From contig JALHRB010000017.1 in assembly GCA_022841665.1 (NCBI GenBank), positions 1 to 64,000 on the forward strand: a DNA stretch of 64,000 nt, read 5' to 3'. The notes beneath the pieces were generated by a model. The model ran no database searches and was not told the DNA's origin. It saw nothing but the letters and a program-made list of their open reading frames with translations. The position numbers and the translations under genes were made by a program. This document shows, piece after piece, positions 23,343-32,835 of the stretch; the first letter of the stretch is position 1, and each line of letters opens with the position of its first letter. Source of the stretch: Pseudolabrys sp. Lineage in GTDB: Bacteria > Pseudomonadota > Alphaproteobacteria > Rhizobiales > Xanthobacteraceae.

Positions 23343-24020
23343 ATGGACGTTTTTGAAGCCGTTTCCTCCCGTTACTCCTGTCGTGCTTTCCTGCCAACGC
23401 CGGTGCCGGAGAAGACCGTGCGCGACATCGTCGAGCGCGCCGCGCGCGCGCCGTCGGCCGGAAACCTGCAGCCGTGGCGCGTCTATGCGGTCGCGGACAA
23501 GCGCGCCGATGAATTGAAAGCGTTGCTGGCGCCGCGCATGAATGAGTTGCCCAAGGGCGAGGGCGGCGACTACCGCATATTCCCCGATCCGCTCGAAGAA
23601 CCCTACCGCACGCGCCGTTTTTCCGTCGGCGAACTCCTGTATCGCTCGATCGGCGTTCCGCGCGCCGACAAGCCGGCGCGTTATCGGCAGTACGCCCGCA
23701 ATTTTGAGTTCTTCGGAGCGCCGGTCGGGTTGTTTTTTGCCCTTCCACGCAGTCATGGCGCCGCCCAGTGGGCGGATTTGGGCGGCTTCCTGCAGACCGT
23801 GATGCTGCTGGCTCGCGGCCATGGTCTACACAGTTGTCCGCAGCAGGCCTGGGTGTCTTGGCACCGCACGGTGCGGACCTTCCTCAATCTCCCCGACGAC
23901 CTGATGATCTATTCCGGCATGGCCCTCGGCCATGCCGATGAGAGCGCCCCCATTAACGCCTGGCGCTCCCCGCGCGAACCGCTCGACGCTTTCGCTTCTT
24001 TTCAAGGCTTCACAAGTTAG
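23343..24020 (+). CDS. nitroreductase family protein
   Basis: A 225-residue FMN-dependent nitroreductase-fold protein. The start DVFEAVSSRYSCRAF and the FMN-phosphate motif ARAPSAGNLQPWRVYAV are diagnostic; the C-terminal LMIYSGMALGHADESAPIN is the second FMN-contact region. Members reduce nitro compounds, quinones or flavins with NAD(P)H in the cytoplasm. The middle, SHGAAQWADLGGFLQTVMLL, is the dimer helix. The ATG at 23343 was chosen over upstream in-frame starts because family similarity begins there. Substrate is unknown. Confidence 0.88.
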   Translation: MDVFEAVSSRYSCRAFLPTPVPEKTVRDIVERAARAPSAGNLQPWRVYAVADKRADELKALLAPRMNELPKGEGGDYRIFPDPLEEPYRTRRFSVGELLYRSIGVPRADKPARYRQYARNFEFFGAPVGLFFALPRSHGAAQWADLGGFLQTVMLLARGHGLHSCPQQAWVSWHRTVRTFLNLPDDLMIYSGMALGHADESAPINAWRSPREPLDAFASFQGFTS

Positions 24021-24085
24021 CGAGCACGAGCCGGTCGGCCCGGCGTTCACGCGGCGTTCACCGGTTCACCTCTAAGACCCGCCTT

Positions 24086-24406
24086 ATGCGGCTCCTCAGA
24101 CTGATAGCGGCCTTTGTGCTTCTTACAACGCTCGCCTGGCCGGCGACGGCGGCCGAAAGGCCGCCCCGCGGCGCCTGCCTCTCCAAGACGGAGCAGGCGG
24201 CGGCGGTCGCGGCCCAGCGGGCGGTGCCGCTCGCGCAGGCGATAAGAACCTTGCGGCAACATGGAAAAAAAGCCGAAGTCGTGCGGGCGCGCCTGTGCCG
24301 CCGCGGCGACGGCCTCGTCTACATGCTGACACTGCTCTCCCGCAGTGGCACAGTGACGCTTGCGACCGTTGACGCCGCCACCGGCGAGCTTATCAACGGG
24401 CGTTGA
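24086..24406 (+). CDS. small periplasmic PepSY-like protein
   Basis: A 106-residue exported protein with signal peptide LIAAFVLLTTLAWPATAAE. The mature part ends in the PepSY-like pattern YMLTLLSRSGTVTLATVDAA followed by TGELING. Two cysteines could form a disulfide. Such genes commonly precede two-component systems of the PhoP/FeuP type in Rhizobiales, and here the next gene starts 14 bases downstream, suggesting one operon and a possible role in modulating the sensor. Confidence 0.7.
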   Translation: MRLLRLIAAFVLLTTLAWPATAAERPPRGACLSKTEQAAAVAAQRAVPLAQAIRTLRQHGKKAEVVRARLCRRGDGLVYMLTLLSRSGTVTLATVDAATGELINGR

Positions 24407-24419
24407 GCGGAGTTCCCCT

Positions 24420-25088
24420 TTGCGCCTCCTCGTTGTCGAGGACGACCCCGACCTCAACCGGCAGCTCGCCACTGCGTTGAGCGAAGCCGGCTACGTGGTC
24501 GACCGCGCCTTCGACGGCGAAGAGGGGCACTATCTCGGCGAGTCCGAGCCTTACGACGCCGTCATCCTGGACATCGGGCTGCCCAAAATGGACGGCATCT
24601 CGGTGCTGGAAGCCTGGCGGCGCGCCGGGCGGGCCATGCCGGTGCTGATGCTCACCGCCCGCGACCGCTGGAGCGACAAGGTGCAGGGCTTCGACGCCGG
24701 CGCCGACGACTATGTCGCGAAGCCCTTCCACCTCGAAGAGGTCCTCGCGCGCGTGCGCGCTTTGCTCCGGCGCTCGACCGGCCACGCCAAGAGCGAGTTC
24801 AATTGCGGGCCGGTGCGGCTCGACACGCGCACCGGCCGGGTCGCGGTCGACGGCAATCCGGTCAAGCTCACCAGCCACGAGTACCGGCTGCTCGCTTATC
24901 TGATGCACCATACAGGGCGCGTCGTCTCGCGCACGGAACTGGTCGAGCATCTTTACGATCAGGATTTCGACCGCGACTCCAACACCATCGAAGTTTTCGT
25001 CGGCCGCATTCGCCGCAAGCTCGGCGTCGACATCATCCAGACGGTTCGCGGGCTGGGCTATTTGCTCAGCCCGCCCGATGCGCGTTGA
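24420..25088 (+). CDS. feuP: OmpR-family response regulator, FeuP-like
   Basis: A 222-residue regulator: receiver domain with acidic pocket VVEDDPD, phospho-acceptor Asp in VILDIGLPKMDG and Lys in YVAKPFH, then a winged-helix DNA-binding domain (LTSHEYRLLAYLMHHTGRVV, SNTIEVFVGRIRRKLG). I chose the TTG at 24420, with CGGAG upstream, because the family starts at LRLLVVEDD; longer starts add non-family residues. The stop overlaps the kinase start. Order (PepSY, regulator, kinase, ccm genes) matches the feuPQ-cycHJKL region I recall from rhizobia, where FeuP controls cyclic glucan export; the name rests on that synteny. Confidence 0.75.
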   Translation: MRLLVVEDDPDLNRQLATALSEAGYVVDRAFDGEEGHYLGESEPYDAVILDIGLPKMDGISVLEAWRRAGRAMPVLMLTARDRWSDKVQGFDAGADDYVAKPFHLEEVLARVRALLRRSTGHAKSEFNCGPVRLDTRTGRVAVDGNPVKLTSHEYRLLAYLMHHTGRVVSRTELVEHLYDQDFDRDSNTIEVFVGRIRRKLGVDIIQTVRGLGYLLSPPDAR

Positions 25089-26460
25089 CGGGATGCGCGC
25101 CAATTCCCTCGCGCTGCGCCTGTTTCTCTCCGCGACCGCCTGGGCGGTCATCATCCTCGTCATCACCGGCATCGTGCTGTCATCGCTCTACCGCCAGGCG
25201 GTGGAGCGCTCCTTCGACCGGCGTCTCAGCGTCTATCTGCGCACGCTGGTGGCCGATATCGCCTCGCCGGAAGAAGGCGGCGAGAAATTTCCCCAATCGC
25301 TCGGCGAGCCGCTGTTCGAGCTGCCATTGTCCGGCTGGTATTGGCAGATCACGCGGCTCGATTCCGGCAGGAACGAAGTGCGTTCGTCGCGTTCGCTCTG
25401 GGACGGCGGCCTTCCCCAGCTCAAGGATTCAGGTGTCGTGCCTGGTCCGGATGGCTCCCGCCAAGGCTATGTGAATGGGGCGGAGGACCAGCGGCTGAGG
25501 TTGGTCGAGCGCAATATCGATCTCGGTGACGAAGGGAGCTATCTGGTCGCAGTGGCCGGCGACGCGGCCGAGATCACCGGAGAGACACGCGCGTTCGATC
25601 AGGCCCTCGTCGTCACCTTTTCGACCCTCGCCGCCGTGCTGCTGCTGACCACGATGTTCCAGGTGCGGTTCGGCCTGGCGCCGCTCAAGCGCATCACCGA
25701 CAGCCTGGCGGCCATCCGCGCCGGCGGGGCCGAGCGGCTGGCGGGTAATTTCCCCGAAGAAATCGCGCCGCTGGCGCGCGAGACCAACGCCCTGATCGAG
25801 GCCAACAAAGAGATCGTCGAGCGGGCGCGCACCCATGTCGGCAATCTCGCCCATGCGCTCAAGACGCCCTTGTCGGTGATGGTGAACGAGGCGGCCGGCC
25901 GCCCCGACGACCCGCTCGCCGCCAAGGTGCGCGAGCAGGCCGAGATCATGCGCGATCAGATCACGCGCCATCTCGAGCGTGCCCGCCTCGCTGCGGGTCT
26001 CACCGTCATCGGCTCGCTGACCGACGTCGCCCCCGTGGTCGAGGCCCTGGCCCGCACCATGGAAAAGATCCACCGCGACAAGCAGCTCGCAATCGAGGTC
26101 CACGCCGACTCGCAGGCTCGGTTCCGCGGCGAGCGGCCGGACCTCGAGGAGATGATCGGCAATCTGGTGGACAATGCCTGCAAGTGGGCGACCGCGCGTG
26201 TCGCCATCGAAGTCGTGCGCGAGACGTCCGGCCCGGCGCAGACCGTCCGTATCGTGGTCGACGATGACGGCCGCGGCCTGTCGCCGTCCGAACGCGAGCA
26301 GGTGGCCAAACGCGGCCGGCGGCTGGACGAGACCAAGCCGGGATCGGGGCTCGGGCTGTCGATCGTGGTCGAGCTCGCGGCGCTCTATGGCGGCAGCCTC
26401 AACCTCGGCACCGCGCCGCTCGGGGGCTTGCGCGCCGAGCTGGTCCTGCCGGCGGGGTAG
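25078..26460 (+). CDS. feuQ: sensor histidine kinase, FeuQ-like
   Basis: A 460-residue membrane kinase. Transmembrane segment one is at AWAVIILVITGIVLSSLY, then a periplasmic domain of about 130 residues, a second segment (VVTFSTLAAVLLLTTMF), HAMP, the dimerisation/phosphorylation helix with NLAHALKTPLSVM, and the ATPase domain with NLVDNACKWA, VDDDGRGLS and GSGLGLSIV. It is cognate to the overlapping FeuP-like regulator. The conserved NLAHALKTPL form of the H-box is typical of PhoQ/FeuQ-type kinases. Confidence 0.78.
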   Translation: MRVDGMRANSLALRLFLSATAWAVIILVITGIVLSSLYRQAVERSFDRRLSVYLRTLVADIASPEEGGEKFPQSLGEPLFELPLSGWYWQITRLDSGRNEVRSSRSLWDGGLPQLKDSGVVPGPDGSRQGYVNGAEDQRLRLVERNIDLGDEGSYLVAVAGDAAEITGETRAFDQALVVTFSTLAAVLLLTTMFQVRFGLAPLKRITDSLAAIRAGGAERLAGNFPEEIAPLARETNALIEANKEIVERARTHVGNLAHALKTPLSVMVNEAAGRPDDPLAAKVREQAEIMRDQITRHLERARLAAGLTVIGSLTDVAPVVEALARTMEKIHRDKQLAIEVHADSQARFRGERPDLEEMIGNLVDNACKWATARVAIEVVRETSGPAQTVRIVVDDDGRGLSPSEREQVAKRGRRLDETKPGSGLGLSIVVELAALYGGSLNLGTAPLGGLRAELVLPAG

Positions 26461-26564
26461 GGCCTACCCGGGCAACCGCCGCCCTTTTGCCCCAATCCTC
26501 CCCTTTCGATACACTCCAGGTACGTTCCAAGGTGTTTCCGCGCCGATTTCCCCGGGGGGTCGCA

Positions 26565-27056
26565 ATGTCCAAGTCGAAAATCATCGCAGTTGCTGCTATC
26601 GGCCTATCGCTTGCCGCCTGTGCCGGCAGCCCGGACGGATCGGGCCCTGGACCGCGGGAGAACACCGGCACGCTGCTCGGCGCCGGCACCGGCGCGCTTC
26701 TGGGCGCCGCGGTGGCGGGCGGCGGCACCGGCGACCGCCTGGCCGGGGCGGCCATCGGCGGCCTGCTCGGCGGCCTGATCGGCAACCGGATCGGCGCTTC
26801 GCTCGACGATGCGGACAAGCAGCGCGCCTATGCCGCCCAGATGGATGCCCTGGAGCGGGGTCCGTCGGGCGCTCCCGTTTCTTGGCGCAATCCGGATTCG
26901 GGCCGCTACGGCACGGTGGTGCCGGGGCCGGCTTATGCCGACCGGGGCCGCAATTGCCGCTCCTTCACCCACACCATCTATATCGACGGTAAGCCGCAGA
27001 CCGCCCGCGGCACCGCCTGCCGTAACCCGGACAGCACCTGGACCCCGGTCAGCTAA
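26565..27056 (+). CDS. glycine-zipper outer membrane lipoprotein
   Basis: A 163-residue lipoprotein. The lipobox LAAC places the lipidated Cys at residue 19. Residues ~33-75 form a glycine-zipper 2TM-like segment (GTLLGAGTGALLGAAVAGGG and GAAIGGLLGGLIGNRIGASL). The C-terminal domain has GRNCRSFTHTIYIDGKPQTA and GTACRNPDSTW, the 17-kDa surface antigen-type ending with two cysteines. Such proteins sit at the outer membrane. It is monocistronic, between FeuQ and a conserved unknown gene. Confidence 0.82.
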   Translation: MSKSKIIAVAAIGLSLAACAGSPDGSGPGPRENTGTLLGAGTGALLGAAVAGGGTGDRLAGAAIGGLLGGLIGNRIGASLDDADKQRAYAAQMDALERGPSGAPVSWRNPDSGRYGTVVPGPAYADRGRNCRSFTHTIYIDGKPQTARGTACRNPDSTWTPVS

Positions 27057-27136
27057 CCGGATTTCATCATACTTAACAGCTTCTTAACGTCCGCCGGGGT
27101 ATCAAACCGAGAGGTTTGGCCACGGAACGGTGAGAG

Positions 27137-28540
27137 ATGGCGGGCGCTGGGACGACCGTCGAGCGGCTGCGGCAATTTCTTCGCGAGCTCTCGCCACAAG
27201 CGCGTTCGCTGCTGACCGGCGAGCTCGAACGCGCAATGCTGCGTGGCGACGACGTCAGCGGCGCCGATCTCGTCTTGCAGGAGCTACGCGGCCTGGTGCG
27301 CGAGCAGCGCGAGGGCGGCCCGCGCATCGACCATTCCGCCCGCCTGTTCTTCAAGCCGCTCGAGCCCTTTCTGGTCGACGACCGCGGCGATCACAAGCAT
27401 TCCGGCCGCATCGCGCGGCCTGCGATGGAGCCGCTGTGGACCTGGATCGGGCGCGATCTGCTGCCCGAGGAATCCAAATCCTTCGTCGATCAGGTCGGCG
27501 AGGCGCTGCGCGTGGGCGATCAGGCGAAGGCCGACATGCTTGCCCGGGCGTTCCAGGACCAGGTAGCGGCCGCCGTCGACAGAACGCTTTCCTCCGACAA
27601 CCAGAAAATTCAGCGCCGGATGCTGGCCCAACTCGGCACGCCGCGCGCATGGGAGGACATCGCGACGCTGAAGACCGTGCTCAAGGGTCGCGACGTGCTG
27701 GCCGCCGTCGCCTCCAATCTGCCTTTGCGCATCGGCAACCTCTCCGGCGACCAGATCGGCCGGTACAAGGCGCTAATCGACAGCGTCGCCGCGCGCGGCG
27801 GCGATCTCTTTCTTTATTCCTTGCTGACCGTGATGAGCCGCCTGTCGGCGCCGTGGCAGCTCATCCGTTTCGGCATCAAGGCCGCCGGCAGCGACACCGC
27901 CGCCCGCGTCGCGGAGACGCAATACGGCGTCACCGTGAACATCGTGCTGGCCGAGCTGGAGCGGCTTGTCGGCGAATTGCGCAATGATCTGCGCAGCGGG
28001 CAGGGGGTGGCGGTCGGGGCGCTGCTCAAGACGATTCACGATTCCGCCCGCGGCTTGCGTACTGAGCTCGATCTGCCGGTCGATAGCACCTGGGGGCGAA
28101 CGCTCGCCGCTCAGCGAACCCAGATTGCCGACCTTTTGCGGGCGGAAATCGAGTCGATGCCCGGCAAGGTCCGGCGCCTGCTGCGGACGCGGCCGGCCGG
28201 GGAAATCCGCCCCAATTCGACCCTCGATCCCGAAGAGGTCGCAGAGGCCGAGGCGCTGGTCGAGTTCGTCGGGTCCTGCCGCTATTTTGCCGGCGAGCTC
28301 GCCCTCAACGAGATGACCCAGCGGTCGTTCTCCGATCTGCAACAATATCTCGACAGCGGCACCCGCGCGCTGCTCGAGGCCCTGCGCAGCACCGGCGAGG
28401 GCGAGCGCAGCTTCCGTCAGTCGCAGGTCGATGCGGCGGTGCGGCTCTGTTCCAAGGTTTTCGGCAAAGACTACGCCGCGCTCCTGGGCAAAGCGGCGGA
28501 AGTCGCCAAAACCGGCGAGCGCAAGGCCGCCCGCGGCTGA
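27137..28540 (+). CDS. conserved hypothetical helical protein
   Basis: A 467-residue soluble, mostly helical and charged protein. It opens with TTVERLRQFLRELSPQARSL and contains ARLFFKPLEPFLVDDRGDHK and MEPLWTWIGRDLLPEESKSF. The second half has several amphipathic helices. No catalytic motif, signal peptide or membrane segment is evident. I know it only as an uncharacterised protein of Bradyrhizobium-like bacteria, next to the cytochrome c maturation genes. A structural or adaptor role is possible but not shown. Confidence 0.7.
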   Translation: MAGAGTTVERLRQFLRELSPQARSLLTGELERAMLRGDDVSGADLVLQELRGLVREQREGGPRIDHSARLFFKPLEPFLVDDRGDHKHSGRIARPAMEPLWTWIGRDLLPEESKSFVDQVGEALRVGDQAKADMLARAFQDQVAAAVDRTLSSDNQKIQRRMLAQLGTPRAWEDIATLKTVLKGRDVLAAVASNLPLRIGNLSGDQIGRYKALIDSVAARGGDLFLYSLLTVMSRLSAPWQLIRFGIKAAGSDTAARVAETQYGVTVNIVLAELERLVGELRNDLRSGQGVAVGALLKTIHDSARGLRTELDLPVDSTWGRTLAAQRTQIADLLRAEIESMPGKVRRLLRTRPAGEIRPNSTLDPEEVAEAEALVEFVGSCRYFAGELALNEMTQRSFSDLQQYLDSGTRALLEALRSTGEGERSFRQSQVDAAVRLCSKVFGKDYAALLGKAAEVAKTGERKAARG

Positions 28541-28652
28541 AAATACCGTCGGGCGCGGCCTTTGATCTTGCTCATTGCCGCCACGATTGGGCGTGATGTA
28601 TGCCCTTCAGGCGCCGCCCGACGAGGCGGCCGAGGCGGATTTTGCAGGCTCC

Positions 28653-29771
28653 ATGACCCTTTGGCTCGGTTTTGCGCTTCTGACGGCGGTGGCTGTGATG
28701 GCCGTGTTGTGGCCGCTGTCGCGCCGCGGTGCGGCCGCAGGGGGCAGCGAGCTTGCCGTCTATCGCGACCAGCTCGATGAGATCGGCCGCGACCGCGCTG
28801 CCGGACTGATCGGCGAGGCCGAAGCGGAGGCCGCCCGCATTGAAATCTCACGCCGCCTTATCTCGGCCGCCGATGCGGCTGAGGGGCAGCAGGGCGCCGG
28901 CCCTCGCCAATCGCTTTTGCTCAGGCGCGCCACCGCTATCGCCGGTCTGGCGTTGCTGCCGCTCGGCGCCGGCGCGCTTTATCTCTGGCTCGGATCGCCG
29001 AATATGGCCGGCCAGCCTCTGGCCCAACGTCAAACGGCGCAACAAAACCGTTCCATCGAGAGCATGGTGTCGCAGGTGGAAGCGCATCTTGAGCGCAATC
29101 CCGGCGACGCGCGCGGCTACGAGGTCATCGCCCCGGTCTATCTGCGCCTTGGCCGCTTCGACGACGCGGTGAACGCGCGCCGCAAGATTTTGGCGTTATC
29201 CGGCGAGAATGCCGACCGCCAAGCCGATCTCGGCGAGGCGCTCGTGGCCGCCAACAATGGCGTCGTCACCGCCGAGGCCAAAGGCGCGTTCGAGCGCGCG
29301 CTCGTGCTGGAGCCGAACGAGCTCAAGTCGAAGTTTTTCCTCGGCACCGCCGCCGAGCAGGACGGCGATCGCGCGCAAGCCGCCGCGATCTGGGGCAGCA
29401 TGCTGCAGAAGGCGCCGCCGGATGCGCCGTGGCTGCCGATGGTGCGCGAGGCGCTCGCGCGCGTGGGCGGCGCTCCGCCGGCCGCGGCCGTGCCGGGGCC
29501 GAGCGCGCAGGACGTTGCCGCCGCCGCCGCCATGAGCGAGAAGGACCGCGGTGAAATGATCCGCGGCATGGTCGCGCAGCTCGCCGACCGCCTGAAGCAG
29601 AACGGCGACGACGTCGAGGGATGGCAGCGCCTGCTGCGCGCCTATATGGTGCTCGGCGAGCGCGGCAAAGCGAGCGCGGCCGCCGGCGACGCCAGGAAGG
29701 CGCTCGCGTCCGATCCCGACAAGCTCAAGCGTATCGAGGACATGATCAAAAGCCTGGGACTCGAAGGATGA
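28653..29771 (+). CDS. ccmI: cytochrome c biogenesis protein CcmI (CycH)
   Basis: A 372-residue membrane protein that presents apocytochrome c to the heme ligation complex. N-terminal transmembrane helix [19 protein letters not shown], the characteristic cytoplasmic [17 protein letters not shown], second helix [20 protein letters not shown], then a periplasmic TPR-rich domain ([40 protein letters not shown]). The ATG at 28653 was taken because the first helix begins there. The stop overlaps the ccmE start by 4 bases. Confidence 0.92.
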   Translation: MTLWLGFALLTAVAVMAVLWPLSRRGAAAGGSELAVYRDQLDEIGRDRAAGLIGEAEAEAARIEISRRLISAADAAEGQQGAGPRQSLLLRRATAIAGLALLPLGAGALYLWLGSPNMAGQPLAQRQTAQQNRSIESMVSQVEAHLERNPGDARGYEVIAPVYLRLGRFDDAVNARRKILALSGENADRQADLGEALVAANNGVVTAEAKGAFERALVLEPNELKSKFFLGTAAEQDGDRAQAAAIWGSMLQKAPPDAPWLPMVREALARVGGAPPAAAVPGPSAQDVAAAAAMSEKDRGEMIRGMVAQLADRLKQNGDDVEGWQRLLRAYMVLGERGKASAAAGDARKALASDPDKLKRIEDMIKSLGLEG

Positions 29772-30232
29772 CGCGCAAGCAGCGACGGCTCATCCTCATC
29801 GGCGCCGCGGCCTCCGTGCTGGCGATCGCGGTCGCGCTGGTGCTCAGCGCCATGCGCGAGTCCATCGTGTTCTTCAATTCGCCGACCGACGTGGTGGAAA
29901 AACAGCTTCCGCCCGGCTCGCGCATTCGCATCGGCGGCCTGGTGAAGCCGGGCAGCCTGAAGCGCGGCGACAATCTTCTGGTCAATTTCGAGGTCACAGA
30001 CGGCAACAAGGACGTGGCGGTGCGCTATCAGGGCATCGTGCCGGACCTGTTCCGCGAAGGGCAGGGCGTGGTGGCGGAAGGCAAGATCGAGGCCGGCGGC
30101 ACCTTCCTGGCTGACACCGTGCTGGCCAAGCATGACGAGCGTTACATGCCGCGCGAAGTGGTCGACGCGCTGAAGAAGACCGGCCGCTGGAATGAAGGCG
30201 AGGGCCACATGCCGGCGAGTACGACGAAATGA
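29768..30232 (+). CDS. ccmE: cytochrome c maturation heme chaperone CcmE (CycJ)
   Basis: A 154-residue periplasm-facing membrane protein. N-terminal helix [19 protein letters not shown] anchors an OB-fold domain ([40 protein letters not shown]). The heme-binding motif is [10 protein letters not shown], with His122 and Tyr126 in the expected HxxxY spacing. It receives heme from CcmC and hands it to the CcmFHI complex. Overlaps with ccmI and ccmF (ATGA both sides) show one operon. Confidence 0.95.
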   Translation: MTRKQRRLILIGAAASVLAIAVALVLSAMRESIVFFNSPTDVVEKQLPPGSRIRIGGLVKPGSLKRGDNLLVNFEVTDGNKDVAVRYQGIVPDLFREGQGVVAEGKIEAGGTFLADTVLAKHDERYMPREVVDALKKTGRWNEGEGHMPASTTK

Positions 30233-32208
30233 TTCCCGAACTCGGGCATTACGCACTGGTACTGGCGCTGGCACTCGGCATGATCCAGTCGGTCGCGCCC
30301 GTGATCGGCGCGCGCTACCGCGACGCCGCCATGATGCGGCTGGCGAGCTCGACCGCCCTGATGCAGTTCGTGTTCGTGGCGCTGTCGTTCATGGCGCTGA
30401 CGGTCTGCTACGTGACGTCCGACTTCTCGGTCGTGAACGTCTTCGAGAATTCCCACTCGACGATGCCGCTGGTTTACAAGTTCACCAGCGTGTGGGGCAA
30501 CCACGAAGGTTCGATGCTGCTGTGGGTGCTGATCCTGGCGCTGTTCGGCGCGCTGGTGGCGGCCTTCGGCGGCAATCTGCCGGCGACCTTGAAGGCACAT
30601 GTACTGGCGGTGCAGTCGTGGATCGCCTGCGCCTTCTATCTTTTCGTCCTGCTCACCTCGAACCCCTTCGCGCGCTTGCCGCAGGCGCCGTTCGAAGGCC
30701 GCGACCTCAACCCGATCCTGCAGGATTTCGGCCTCGCGGTGCATCCGCCGCTGCTTTATCTCGGCTATGTCGGCTTCTCCATCGCTTTCTCTTTCGCCAT
30801 CGCCGCGCTCATTGAAGGGCGTATCGACGCCGCCTGGGCGCGCTGGGTGCGGCCATGGACGCTGGCCGCCTGGATGTGCCTGACGCTGGGCATCGCGATG
30901 GGCTCGTACTGGGCCTATTACGAGCTGGGCTGGGGCGGCTTCTGGTTCTGGGACCCGGTGGAGAACGCCTCGCTGATGCCGTGGCTCGCCGGCACCGCGC
31001 TGTTGCATTCCGCCGTGGTAATGGAAAAGCGCAATGCGCTGAAGATATGGACACTGCTGCTGGCGATCCTCGCTTTCTCGCTGTCGCTGATCGGCACCTT
31101 CCTGGTGCGCTCCGGCGTGCTGACCTCGGTGCATACCTTCGCCAGCGATCCGACGCGCGGCGTGTTCATCCTCATGATCCTGGTGCTGTTCATCGGCGGC
31201 GGGCTGATGTTGTTCGCCTGGCGCGCGCCGCTGCTCAAGCAGGGCGGCTTGTTCGCGCCGATCTCGCGCGAAGGCGCGCTGGTGTTCAACAATCTCTTTC
31301 TCACCACCGCCTGCCTGACCGTGTTCGTCGGCACGCTCTATCCTTTGGCGCTGGAGGCGGTGACGGACGAAAAGATTTCCGTCGGTGCGCCGTTCTTCAA
31401 TCTTACGTTCGCGCCGCTGTTCATTCCGCTCCTGTTCGCCATGCCGTTCGGGCCCCTTCTGGCCTGGAAGCGCGGCGACCTTTTGGGCGCGGCGCAGCGG
31501 CTGATGGCGGCCTTCGCGGTCGGGATCGTTACCGTTGCGGCGACCTTCATCGCCAAAGGCGGCGTGGGCATCCTGCCGGCTTTCGGCATCGGGCTCGCCT
31601 TCTTCGTCATGGTCGGCGCGCTGGTCGATCTGGCGGAGCGCACCGGCGCCTTCCGGATGCCGTTCGCGATCGTGCGCGGGCGCGCGGCCGGCCTGCCGCG
31701 CTCGGCCTGGGGCACGGCGATCGCGCATTTCGGCATGGCGGTGACGTTGCTCGGCATCGTCTGCGTCACGAGCTGGGCGAGCGAACGCATCGTCGCGCTC
31801 AAACCCTCGCAGCATGTGTCGCTCGCCGGCTACGACCTGACTTTCGACGGCCTCGTGCAGCGCGCCGGCCCGAACTTCCGCGAAACGGTTGCGAAGTTCA
31901 CCGTGCGCAGGGGTGGCGTCACGGTCGGTGAAATGGAGCCGTCCAAGAGAACTTTCGCGACGCGCACGATGACGACCACCGAGGCGGCGCTGCTGACGCG
32001 CGGCTTCAGCCAGCTTTACCTCTCGCTCGGCGACGCCAACCAGGACGGCTCGATCGCGGTGCGGCTCTATCACAAGCCGCAGGTGCTGCTGACCTGGCTG
32101 GGCGCGGTGGTGATGACGTTTGGCGGCCTGCTGTCGCTGTCCGACCGGCGGCTGCGCATTGGCGCGCCGAAGCCGGCGGCAAAAACTGCGCTGCAGGCGG
32201 CGGAGTAG
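30229..32208 (+). CDS. ccmF: heme lyase subunit CcmF (CycK)
   Basis: A 659-residue polytopic membrane protein of the heme ligase complex. Landmarks: [40 protein letters not shown] with [14 protein letters not shown], and the WWD-type tryptophan-rich region [20 protein letters not shown]. Fourteen or more hydrophobic segments are visible. A late periplasmic loop ([20 protein letters not shown]) is typical of the family. Length is normal. Confidence 0.96.
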   Translation: MIPELGHYALVLALALGMIQSVAPVIGARYRDAAMMRLASSTALMQFVFVALSFMALTVCYVTSDFSVVNVFENSHSTMPLVYKFTSVWGNHEGSMLLWVLILALFGALVAAFGGNLPATLKAHVLAVQSWIACAFYLFVLLTSNPFARLPQAPFEGRDLNPILQDFGLAVHPPLLYLGYVGFSIAFSFAIAALIEGRIDAAWARWVRPWTLAAWMCLTLGIAMGSYWAYYELGWGGFWFWDPVENASLMPWLAGTALLHSAVVMEKRNALKIWTLLLAILAFSLSLIGTFLVRSGVLTSVHTFASDPTRGVFILMILVLFIGGGLMLFAWRAPLLKQGGLFAPISREGALVFNNLFLTTACLTVFVGTLYPLALEAVTDEKISVGAPFFNLTFAPLFIPLLFAMPFGPLLAWKRGDLLGAAQRLMAAFAVGIVTVAATFIAKGGVGILPAFGIGLAFFVMVGALVDLAERTGAFRMPFAIVRGRAAGLPRSAWGTAIAHFGMAVTLLGIVCVTSWASERIVALKPSQHVSLAGYDLTFDGLVQRAGPNFRETVAKFTVRRGGVTVGEMEPSKRTFATRTMTTTEAALLTRGFSQLYLSLGDANQDGSIAVRLYHKPQVLLTWLGAVVMTFGGLLSLSDRRLRIGAPKPAAKTALQAAE

Positions 32209-32212
32209 GGCG

Positions 32213-32683
32213 ATGCGGGGCCTCGCGCTCATTGTCTTGGTCGCCACGCTGCTGACGCCGGCGGCGGCCATCGCCGTGCAGCCGGACGAGATCCTCAAGG
32301 ACGCAGCCCTCGAGGCGCGCGCGCGCAACCTGTCGCGCGAGCTGCGCTGCATGGTGTGCCAGAACCAGTCGATCGACGATTCCGACGCGCCGCTGGCGCG
32401 CGACCTGCGCCTGCTGGTGCGCCAGCGTCTGGAGTCCGGCGACAGCGACCGGCAGGTGCTGGATTTCCTGGTCGCCCGCTACGGCGAATTCGTGCTGCTG
32501 CGGCCGCCGCTCGAGTGGCATACGCTGCTGCTGTGGGGGCTGCCGCCGGCGACGCTGCTGATCGGCATCGGCGCCGTGCTGCTGCTGGCGCGCCGCCGCA
32601 CCCAGCCGGCCCTGGCTTCCTTGAGCGCGGACGAGCAGCGCCGGCTTTCGGCTTTGGTCGGGCCCGACGCCCCAGAGCGTTGA
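32213..32683 (+). CDS. ccmH: cytochrome c biogenesis protein CcmH (CycL)
   Basis: A 156-residue thiol-reductase component of the heme lyase complex. Signal sequence MRGLALIVLVATLLTPAAA, then the redox motif LRCMVCQNQSIDDSDAPLAR with Cys46 and Cys49, a three-helix domain ending YGEFVLLRPPLEW, and a C-terminal membrane anchor (GLPPATLLIGIGAVLLLA). It reduces the apocytochrome CXXCH cysteines before heme attachment. It starts 4 bases after ccmF. Confidence 0.95.
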   Translation: MRGLALIVLVATLLTPAAAIAVQPDEILKDAALEARARNLSRELRCMVCQNQSIDDSDAPLARDLRLLVRQRLESGDSDRQVLDFLVARYGEFVLLRPPLEWHTLLLWGLPPATLLIGIGAVLLLARRRTQPALASLSADEQRRLSALVGPDAPER

Positions 32684-32692
32684 AATTTCAAC
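32679..32692. promoter_or_regulatory. 14-bp palindrome overlapping the ccmH stop, upstream of degP
   Basis: GTTGAAATTTCAAC is a perfect palindrome that includes the ccmH TGA and lies about 140 bases before the DegP start. It is AT-rich in a GC-rich setting and could be an operator for degP or chance. Confidence 0.3.
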
Positions 32693-32835
32693 CGAAATCG
32701 GCGCTGGCGGCTTTTTCCCACCTTACGAAACTTTAATCCCGCCGACAGGGCGCGGTAAGGCGCATCTCCCCATCTTTGCCTTCGAAACGGAGCGCCGGTG
32801 CGCTCCGGCCGAAATCGAAGATGGAGACTTCCAAG

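Noticed and set aside
30142-32352. 736-residue minus-strand open frame opposite ccmF
   Set aside because: Composition is dominated by Arg, Gln, His and Glu repeats from antisense reading of a membrane protein gene.
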